This document shows positions 1 through 5,043 of a stretch of DNA of 5,043 bases, in pieces (position 1 is the first letter of the stretch; every line of letters begins with the position of its first letter). The notes beneath the pieces were generated by a model, which was given only the letters and a program-made list of their open reading frames with translations, did not search any database and was not told the origin of the DNA. The stretch is taken from NCBI GenBank assembly GCA_003497555.1, contig DNNS01000489.1, positions 1-5,043 on the forward strand. The letters run 5' to 3'. The translations under genes were made by a program, and so were the position numbers. The stretch is from Spirochaetia bacterium. GTDB lineage: Bacteria > Spirochaetota > UBA12135.

Positions 1-702
1 ACTCTCGGAAAGCTCACAGAACTGCAAACTGTAAATCAGGCGCTGGACGCCTTACGCAGTGAAATTCTTTATCTAAAAGCCGAAACCGAAAAAGAAGAAA
101 AAAAACACGAATTTAAAAAACATCAATATGAAAAAGTCAATGAAGAATTTATTTTAGCAAAAAAAGATTTTGATCTGGTCAAACTTGAAGTAGATGAAAT
201 CAAGGAGCAGATGAAAACGCACGAAAAAAAGAAAAAAAACATTAAAACCATTAAAGAATTTAACGCGCTGAACAGCGAAATCGAAGCGCTTGGCAAAAAA
301 AGAGCCATGCGTGAAAGCAAACTGATTTCCAAACAGGACGATCTGGAATTCCGGGAATCAAAACTAAAAACCCTGGACGACAGTATAAAAGAAATACAGG
401 CTCGTATTGATGAAAAACAAAAAGAAGCGGACAAACTCATTAAAGAACGAAAAAGCAAAATCGATGCCGCCCAGAAAGAAAAAGATACTATTGAAAAAAA
501 ACTCGATTCCTTCCTGGTTGAAAAATTTAACCGTATTTACCGTAATAAAAACCAGGTAAGTATTGTGCCAATCCGTGATCAGGTTTGCGGCGGATGTTTT
601 ATGCAGCTTCCCCATCAGATCGAAAATAATGTACGAAAAATGGAAGAAATTATTTTCTGCCCATGCTGTTCGAGAATTCTATACATTGACGAAACCGCAT
701 AA
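1..702 (+). CDS. Coiled-coil C4-type zinc-ribbon protein (CT398/FlgZ-like), 5'-truncated by window edge
   Basis: The reading frame is open from base 1 to the TAA at 700-702, giving 233 visible codons. The ATG at 211 is internal, because the same coiled-coil protein continues upstream of it. The family is usually about 240-250 residues, so probably only a few N-terminal residues are missing. Visible residues 1 to about 180 are highly charged (K/E/D-rich with spaced L and I), as expected of a long helical hairpin. The segment TIKEFNALNSEI (about 83-94) matches the conserved 'kEy.aL..EI' patch of the family. The C-terminus is a zinc ribbon: C196-G-G-C199 and C220-P-C-C223. Known relatives are Helicobacter HP0958/FlgZ, which binds RpoN and flagellin mRNA, and chlamydial CT398/CdsZ, linked to sigma-54 and type III secretion. 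They act as cytoplasmic adaptors rather than enzymes. The role here is not shown by the sequence. The next gene starts 3 nt after the stop. Confidence 0.88.
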   Translation, partial: TLGKLTELQTVNQALDALRSEILYLKAETEKEEKKHEFKKHQYEKVNEEFILAKKDFDLVKLEVDEIKEQMKTHEKKKKNIKTIKEFNALNSEIEALGKKRAMRESKLISKQDDLEFRESKLKTLDDSIKEIQARIDEKQKEADKLIKERKSKIDAAQKEKDTIEKKLDSFLVEKFNRIYRNKNQVSIVPIRDQVCGGCFMQLPHQIENNVRKMEEIIFCPCCSRILYIDETA

Positions 703-705
703 AAA

Positions 706-2469
706 ATGTTAGATATTGATATATCCAGAGACCAGCTTGATTTTCTGTTCGGGGTAATAAAAAAAATAAATTCTGCAGACGAACTGGATAATCTGCTTGA
801 AGATATTACCATTGCTTCAAGCAGGGTCTGTACCTGTGAAACCTCTGCGCTGCTATTAATTGATCATAAAACCGGGGAGCTCTATTACCGTTCAGCTGCC
901 AAAGAACAAATGAAACCGCTGGCAGAAAAACGCATTCCTCTTGATCAGGGTATAGTCGGTCTGGCAGCACGTGAAGGTAATCCTGTAATTGTAAACGATG
1001 CCGGAAACGACACCCGGGTTGTTTTTTACGCCGATTCCATGAGCCGCGACAATACCCGCAGCATTTTATGCGTACCGCTAAAAATTAAAGAAAAAATCAT
1101 CGGCGTACTGGAATGCATTAATTCTACCAAAGACAGCGGATTTACAGAAGATGACAGTAAACTGCTTACCGTTTTCGGCGATTTTGCCGCAATTGCCATT
1201 AATAACCGGGAGCTGTTTAAAACTACGGTCTGCCGGCTCAATCAAATTACAACAATCTATAAAATATCGCAGGCTGCAAGCCGAGCCGGCAACATTAAAA
1301 ATCTGTGCAGCACAACTATAGATATTATTTCCGAAGCCATGAATGCCGGCAGGGTCTCCATTATTCTGAAAGATGAAATAACCGGTAAATACGTTTTTTT
1401 GGCAGGCAAGAATATCGATTCCAAGGTTCTGAAAGCAGGTAAAATAACCCTGCGCGATAATGTACTGTCTTTTGTCCATAATCTCGGCGATGGAGTTTTT
1501 ACCCGTAATATCGAGACAGATGAACGCTTCGGTGTTAATAAAAAATTGCGCTATAAATCCAAATCTTTTGTCTGCGCCCCCATTATCAATAAAAATATCA
1601 TCTCCGGGTTTATTTCTGTTACCGAACGTGCCGATAACGGTGTTTTCCATTACGATGATCTGGTATGTCTGAAAACAGTCTGTCAGGAATTTATTGACGG
1701 TTATAATCACATACGCATGAACCGTGAACTTGCCGAAAAAAGCCGTCTTGATACGGAAATAGAAATCATCGCTCGCCTGCAGCGCGATATACTGCCTGAT
1801 CATTTTCCCGCTTTCCGCGGCGTTGCCATTGCTGCCGCCTCCATACCCTGCCGCAAGGTCGGCGGCGACTTTTACGATATAATACCGGCTGATTCCCAGT
1901 CTTTTACCGCTCTAATTGCGGATGTCAGCGGCAAGGGTCTGCCGGCAGCTGTTTTTATGTATAATTGCCGGGCATTGCTCAGAGTACTGGTATCATCCGG
2001 AGGCAGTCTGGGAGAAATTTTTTCCGGCGCCAACCGGTATATATGCCGCGATTCGCTGAGCGGAATGTTCGCAACCTCTTTTATGGCTTATATCAATCTT
2101 AAAAAAAAGAAAATTAATTTTTCCAATGCCGGACATTTTGATCAATATTTATTCAAAGCCAGACAAAAAAAAATCGTCCCTCTCAATGCCGGAGGCAAAC
2201 CCCTGGGCGTTGATGAAAATGAGCGTTATCAGCAGAAATCCCAGGCATTTTCATCCGGCGATCTTCTGATTCTTTTTACCGACGGCATAATTGAAGCTGT
2301 TAATAAAAAGCATGAGCAATTCGGGGAAACAAGATTAAAAAAAATTATTTCATCCGGTTACCGTCTGGCGCCTTCCGCCTTAAAAAACAAAATAATAAGC
2401 GAAGTCAAACGCTTTACCGGCGGTAATGAAATCAGCGACGATCTGGCTGTTTTAATCATCAAGTTCTAA
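706..2469 (+). CDS. Tandem-GAF PP2C/SpoIIE-family serine phosphatase (RsbU-like)
   Basis: This 587-residue protein has no signal peptide or membrane segment, so it is probably a cytoplasmic signalling phosphatase. GAF domain 1 spans about residues 25-170 (SILCVPL at 119-125, GVLECIN at 133-139). GAF domain 2 spans about 180-335 (FVCAPI at 288-293, GFISVT at 301-306). A signalling helix follows, with the family signature EIEIIARLQRDILP at 351-364, and then the SpoIIE phosphatase domain to the C-terminus. The acidic metal-binding positions are all present: VGGDFYD (D388, D391), ADVSGKG (D406), TDGIIE (D526) and SDDL (D578/D579), so it should be active. Relatives dephosphorylate a phosphoserine on STAS anti-anti-sigma proteins in partner-switching cascades, with GAF domains sensing ligands or mediating dimerisation. 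No STAS protein, anti-sigma kinase or sigma factor lies in this window, so the target is unknown. The ATG is 3 nt after the upstream stop and has no Shine-Dalgarno, which suggests translational coupling. Confidence 0.93.
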   Translation: MLDIDISRDQLDFLFGVIKKINSADELDNLLEDITIASSRVCTCETSALLLIDHKTGELYYRSAAKEQMKPLAEKRIPLDQGIVGLAAREGNPVIVNDAGNDTRVVFYADSMSRDNTRSILCVPLKIKEKIIGVLECINSTKDSGFTEDDSKLLTVFGDFAAIAINNRELFKTTVCRLNQITTIYKISQAASRAGNIKNLCSTTIDIISEAMNAGRVSIILKDEITGKYVFLAGKNIDSKVLKAGKITLRDNVLSFVHNLGDGVFTRNIETDERFGVNKKLRYKSKSFVCAPIINKNIISGFISVTERADNGVFHYDDLVCLKTVCQEFIDGYNHIRMNRELAEKSRLDTEIEIIARLQRDILPDHFPAFRGVAIAAASIPCRKVGGDFYDIIPADSQSFTALIADVSGKGLPAAVFMYNCRALLRVLVSSGGSLGEIFSGANRYICRDSLSGMFATSFMAYINLKKKKINFSNAGHFDQYLFKARQKKIVPLNAGGKPLGVDENERYQQKSQAFSSGDLLILFTDGIIEAVNKKHEQFGETRLKKIISSGYRLAPSALKNKIISEVKRFTGGNEISDDLAVLIIKF

Positions 2470-2501
2470 AAAATTCCCGCTGCGGCGATTATTATAATCT
2501 T

Positions 2502-3230
2502 ATGAGACTGCAGAAATTTTTACGAGATCAGGGAACCGGTTCACTGCGGAAATGCGATCAACTGGTGCAGCAGGGACTGGTGCGGGTCAACGGTCTGGCG
2601 GTTTCTTCTCCTACCTGTATTCTGAAAACCGGCGATATTATAGAATACGGGAAGAGCAGGCTGATATTCGGTACTGATGCGGCCGACAAGAGGCATTATT
2701 ATTTCCTTTTTAACAAACCGGCCGGTGTTTTATGTGCTCATAGCGATAATTTCGGAAGAAAACTTATTTTTGATTTTTTACCGTCCGGTATCATCCGGCC
2801 GCTCTTTTTTGCCGGTCGTCTTGACTATAATTCCTGCGGTCTTATGGCCATCAGCAGCGACGGTAATTTTATCAATCATCTTACGCATCCGGCATACGCC
2901 GCTACACGGGAATATCTTGTAGAAACAAGAGATGCGGTAAATGTTGAACAATTGAAAAAAATCGCAAAAGGTGTTATAATCGAAGGCATTAAATACTCGC
3001 CGTTTGTTTATGAAAAATTAGCAGAGCATAAACTGAAAATTATTTTAAACGAAGGTAAAAAACGCGAAATACGGATTCTCATCAAGCAAATCAAAAACCA
3101 GGTAACAAGACTGCAGAGAATTCGCATGGGCGGTTTTTTACTTGGCAATCTGGCTGAAGGCCGGTATCGTGAATTAAAACCCGCATTCGTTAAGGAGATT
3201 TTAAAAAGTGGCGGAAAACCTCATAGATGA
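2502..3230 (+). CDS. RsuA/RluB/RluE/RluF-family rRNA pseudouridine synthase
   Basis: This 242-residue protein has the normal length and architecture for the RsuA/RluB group, which isomerises a specific uridine to pseudouridine in 16S or 23S rRNA. The N-terminal S4 RNA-binding domain (about 1-48) runs from MRLQKFL through GLVRVNG (25-31) to LKTGDIIEYG. The catalytic domain begins with FLFNKPAGVL (68-77). The catalytic aspartate is D108 in GRLDYNSCGLM (105-115), the tyrosine of the K/R-x-Y-x-V motif is Y138 in REYLV, and the C-terminal signature is EGKKREIR (184-191), then RMGGFLLGNLAEGRYREL (208-225). The usual GRLDxxT threonine is replaced by Ser111. The target uridine cannot be assigned, so no symbol is given. 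The ATG at 2502 is fixed by the start of the S4 domain, yet no Shine-Dalgarno is visible in the 32-nt gap before it. The last 23 nt overlap pheA. Confidence 0.93.
   Translation: MRLQKFLRDQGTGSLRKCDQLVQQGLVRVNGLAVSSPTCILKTGDIIEYGKSRLIFGTDAADKRHYYFLFNKPAGVLCAHSDNFGRKLIFDFLPSGIIRPLFFAGRLDYNSCGLMAISSDGNFINHLTHPAYAATREYLVETRDAVNVEQLKKIAKGVIIEGIKYSPFVYEKLAEHKLKIILNEGKKREIRILIKQIKNQVTRLQRIRMGGFLLGNLAEGRYRELKPAFVKEILKSGGKPHR
3192..3197 (+). promoter_or_regulatory. Shine-Dalgarno site for pheA, inside the upstream gene
   Basis: AAGGAG lies 10 nt before the GTG at 3208 and within the last codons of the pseudouridine synthase gene. It is the only good ribosome-binding sequence near this junction. It supports the non-ATG start and the 23-nt overlap over any later start in the frame. 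Confidence 0.7.
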
Positions 3231-4311
3231 TTTCAGAAAACAAATCGATTCTATAGACCAAAATATTATTGAAAATCTATCCCGCCGGACCGAAATTGTT
3301 CTCAAGATCGGCGAAATAAAAAAACAGGATAAAAATGCAGTTTATCATCCGGCGCGCGAAATCGAAATTTTTAACCGCATTGAAGAAATTAACAAAAACA
3401 GCAAATTCCCGTCGCCGGTTCTTATTCAAATCTACCGCGAAATTATTTCAGCCTGCCGTGCCCTGGAAAAACGGCTTTGTATAGGCTATTTCGGCCCGCA
3501 AGCCACGCATACTCATCAGGCAGCAATTCATCAATTCGGATCTTCCTGTGATTTTATCGCTTTCCGCACGGTTGCCGATGTTTTCAAAGAAGTTGAACTC
3601 GGCAAGGTAAATTACGGAGTAGTGCCGGTTGAAAACAGCACAGAAGGGGCTGTCAATCATACTCTGGATATGTTCATTACCAGCTCTCTGCATATTTATG
3701 CCGAACAATATATGCCTATACATCAGTATTTATTATCAGTATGCCCTGATCTTTCATCCATAAAACGTATTTACAGCCATCCGCAGGCTCTTGCGCAGTG
3801 CCGCTTATGGATAGAAAATAATCTTCCGCACGCCGAGCTTTCCGAGACCAGTTCTACATCAGAAGCAGTAAAAGTCTGCCTGTGGGATAAATACTCTTCT
3901 GCGGTTGCCGGACGTATTGCTTCTGAACTTCATCCGGAAATTAAAATTTTAGCAGAGAATATTGAAGATAATCCATCCAATAATACGCGCTTTCTGGTTA
4001 TTGCCCGCAAAGACTGCGCTATACGTTCTGCCAATGATAAAACCTCTCTGCTTTTTGCCGTAAAAGACCAGGCCGGCGCTTTAAGCAGGGTACTTAATAT
4101 TTTTTCCCAAAATAATATTAATCTCAATAAAATTGAATCGCGTCCTTCAAGAAAAAAAGCGTGGGAATATCTCTTTTACGTTGATGTGGACGGGCATCGC
4201 TCCGATCCTCATCTGCGCGAAGTCTTTCAGGCTGTAGAAAAAGAAACCGTGTTTATGAAAATACTGGGTTCTTACCCTAAAGCCAGAATAACCGTTGAGG
4301 AAATATCATGA
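3208..4311 (+). CDS. pheA: Bifunctional chorismate mutase / prephenate dehydratase (P-protein) with ACT domain
   Basis: PheA converts chorismate to prephenate and then to phenylpyruvate, the precursor of phenylalanine. The 367-residue protein has three parts in order. The AroQ-type chorismate mutase (about 5-88) retains R10, R26, K38 and R50-E51, aligning with E. coli active-site R11, R28, K39, R51 and E52; the D48 equivalent is His47. The prephenate dehydratase domain (about 91-268) has GPQATHTHQAA (96-106), VPVENSTEG (139-147), YSHPQALAQC (189-198) and the catalytic NTRF (259-262). The ACT domain (about 278-355) has GAL (290-292) and ESRP (310-313), the motifs that bind phenylalanine in characterised enzymes, so feedback inhibition by Phe is expected. 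The start is GTG at 3208, chosen because it places the mutase N-terminus correctly and has AAGGAG 10 nt upstream. It overlaps the pseudouridine synthase gene by 23 nt and aroF by 4 nt. This layout leaves no room for a pheL-type attenuator directly upstream. Confidence 0.96.
   Translation: MAENLIDDFRKQIDSIDQNIIENLSRRTEIVLKIGEIKKQDKNAVYHPAREIEIFNRIEEINKNSKFPSPVLIQIYREIISACRALEKRLCIGYFGPQATHTHQAAIHQFGSSCDFIAFRTVADVFKEVELGKVNYGVVPVENSTEGAVNHTLDMFITSSLHIYAEQYMPIHQYLLSVCPDLSSIKRIYSHPQALAQCRLWIENNLPHAELSETSSTSEAVKVCLWDKYSSAVAGRIASELHPEIKILAENIEDNPSNNTRFLVIARKDCAIRSANDKTSLLFAVKDQAGALSRVLNIFSQNNINLNKIESRPSRKKAWEYLFYVDVDGHRSDPHLREVFQAVEKETVFMKILGSYPKARITVEEIS
4297..4302 (+). promoter_or_regulatory. Shine-Dalgarno site for the DAHP synthase gene, inside pheA
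   Basis: GAGGAA sits 5 nt before the ATG at 4308, within the last codons of pheA (encoding the EE of the C-terminal VEEIS). Together with the ATGA stop/start overlap it supports this start and translational coupling of the two aromatic-pathway genes. Confidence 0.7.
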
Positions 4312-5043
4312 TCATTGTACTTAAACCCGGTGTAGCCAAAGACGAAATAGAATTTATTACCGAAAAGATTCGTCTGCTCGGCTTAATTCCACACATTTCC
4401 ACCGGTGAAGAGCGTACGATTATCGGGGTAATCGGAGACGAAAATAAACTGCGCGAAGCACCGCTTTCCGCCATGGCCGGTGTCGAATCCGTTATGCCAA
4501 TTGTCAAGCCTTATAAAATGGCATCCCGCGATTTCACCGGTAAAGACACAATCATCAAAATTAAAGATGTACAGATCGGCGGCAATGTCCTGCATTTTTT
4601 TGCCGGTCCGTGTACGGTTGAAGATGAAAAATCTACCATGCAAATCGCTGAATTTCTGCAGCAAAAACATATCCGCATCATGCGCGGAGGCGCGTTCAAA
4701 CCCCGTACTTCTCCCTATGCCTTTCAGGGACTGGGACTTGAAGGACTTAAAATACTGCGCCGGGCAGCTGATGCCTATAATTTAATAATTGTCACAGAAG
4801 TAATGGCCATGCGCGATATTGACGATGTTGTTAAATATGCCGATATAATTCAGGTTGGCGCCAGAAATGTACAGAATTTCACTCTGTTAAAAGAACTCGG
4901 GTCTGTACCCAGACCGGTTCTTCTTAAACGCGGGCTTGCAACCAAAATTGAGGAATGGCTGATGAGCGCTGAATATATAATGAGTGAAGGCAATAAAGAA
5001 GTTATTCTATGCGAGCGGGGAATAAGAACATTTGAAACCGCTA
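4308..5043 (+). CDS. aroF: 3-deoxy-7-phosphoheptulonate (DAHP) synthase, type I-beta, 3'-truncated by window edge
   Basis: DAHP synthase condenses phosphoenolpyruvate and erythrose 4-phosphate, the first step of the shikimate pathway. The frame starts at the ATG at 4308 and is open to the window end, giving 245 codons; the family is about 340 residues, so roughly 90-95 are missing. Residues 1 to about 70 (MIIVLKPGVAKDEI... to VMPIVKPYKMASR) form the ferredoxin-like regulatory domain known from the Thermotoga maritima enzyme, where it mediates inhibition by Tyr and Phe. The TIM-barrel follows: AGPCTVED (99-106) with metal ligand C102, RGGAFKPRTSPYAFQGLG (126-143), QVGARNVQNFTLL (182-194), LKRGLATKIEEWL (206-218) and CERGIRTFE (235-243). 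The later metal ligands (His, Glu and Asp of the C-terminal part) lie beyond the window. GAGGAA precedes the start by 5 nt, and the ATGA overlap with the pheA stop implies coupled translation. The symbol follows common use for this class; aroG or aroA are also used. Confidence 0.95.
   Translation, partial: MIIVLKPGVAKDEIEFITEKIRLLGLIPHISTGEERTIIGVIGDENKLREAPLSAMAGVESVMPIVKPYKMASRDFTGKDTIIKIKDVQIGGNVLHFFAGPCTVEDEKSTMQIAEFLQQKHIRIMRGGAFKPRTSPYAFQGLGLEGLKILRRAADAYNLIIVTEVMAMRDIDDVVKYADIIQVGARNVQNFTLLKELGSVPRPVLLKRGLATKIEEWLMSAEYIMSEGNKEVILCERGIRTFETA

Noticed and set aside
123..458. A Ser/Phe/Leu-rich minus-strand open frame that looks like a membrane peptide
   Set aside because: It is the reverse complement of Lys/Glu-rich coiled-coil codons (AAA/GAA read as TTT/TTC), a known artefact.
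1078..1803. A 241-codon open frame on the minus strand
   Set aside because: It lies wholly antisense to the GAF region of the phosphatase gene, whose domains and motifs are unambiguous. Its translation shows no recognisable family and it has no context of its own; it is a codon-bias shadow.
2471..2489. GC-rich bit (CCCGCTGCGGCG) after the phosphatase stop as a possible terminator
   Set aside because: The possible stem is only about 3 bp with no following T-run, so it is not an intrinsic terminator.
2493..2498. TATAAT, a perfect -10 hexamer just before the pseudouridine synthase gene
   Set aside because: It ends only 3 nt before the ATG, so transcription would start at or inside the start codon. 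The -35 position (about 2470-2475, AAAATT) does not resemble TTGACA and there is no extended -10. It is likely a chance match in AT-rich DNA.
2677..2922. An 81-codon plus-strand open frame with a hydrophobic translation
   Set aside because: It lies within the catalytic domain of the pseudouridine synthase in a different frame; the hydrophobic look comes from reading shifted codons.
4383..4670. A 95-codon minus-strand open frame
   Set aside because: It is antisense to the DAHP synthase coding region, with no recognisable motifs.
4480..4785. A 101-codon plus-strand open frame near the 3' end
   Set aside because: It overlaps the DAHP synthase gene in another frame; the DAHP synthase frame carries all the family motifs.
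1..5043. Search for CRISPR repeats, tRNA/rRNA, insertion sequences, inverted repeats or a defence or secretion cassette
   Set aside because: Nothing of this kind is visible by reading; the window is filled by five recognisable housekeeping or signalling genes.

Overview
The window is a compact, all-plus-strand stretch of bacterial chromosome with five protein genes, and essentially every base is coding. The first gene lacks its 5' end and the last lacks its 3' end. I see no RNA genes, mobile elements, repeats, CRISPR arrays or terminators. The DNA is of moderate GC by eye, with A-rich lysine/glutamate codon runs on the coding strand. All five proteins are ordinary bacterial families. The taxon cannot be fixed from this window. 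The mix (SpoIIE-type GAF phosphatase, fused chorismate mutase-prephenate dehydratase, Thermotoga-type DAHP synthase) fits several Gram-negative or candidate-phylum lineages; a PVC-type group such as Lentisphaerota, or Omnitrophota/Elusimicrobiota, is only a guess.

Layout: (1) bases 1-702, a coiled-coil plus C4 zinc-ribbon protein of the CT398/FlgZ (HP0958) type; (2) 706-2469, a tandem-GAF PP2C/SpoIIE-family serine phosphatase, starting 3 nt after the previous stop; (3) 2502-3230, an RsuA/RluB-family pseudouridine synthase with an S4 domain; (4) 3208-4311, a GTG-started PheA (chorismate mutase + prephenate dehydratase + ACT domain), overlapping the previous gene by 23 nt; (5) 4308-5043, a type I-beta DAHP synthase with its N-terminal regulatory domain, overlapping pheA by 4 nt (ATGA) and cut by the window edge.

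The spacings (3, 32, -23 and -4 nt) suggest one co-transcribed unit. Its downstream half is metabolic: DAHP synthase makes the first committed compound of the shikimate pathway, and PheA turns chorismate into phenylpyruvate. Both enzymes carry regulatory domains of kinds known to respond to aromatic amino acids, so the pair probably forms a feedback-controlled phenylalanine module. The upstream half (zinc-ribbon adaptor, signalling phosphatase) and the pseudouridine synthase have no obvious biochemical link to it.

I found no convincing undescribed system. The observations worth a second look are the gene arrangement, two gene starts without a visible Shine-Dalgarno, and a few substitutions in otherwise conserved motifs.
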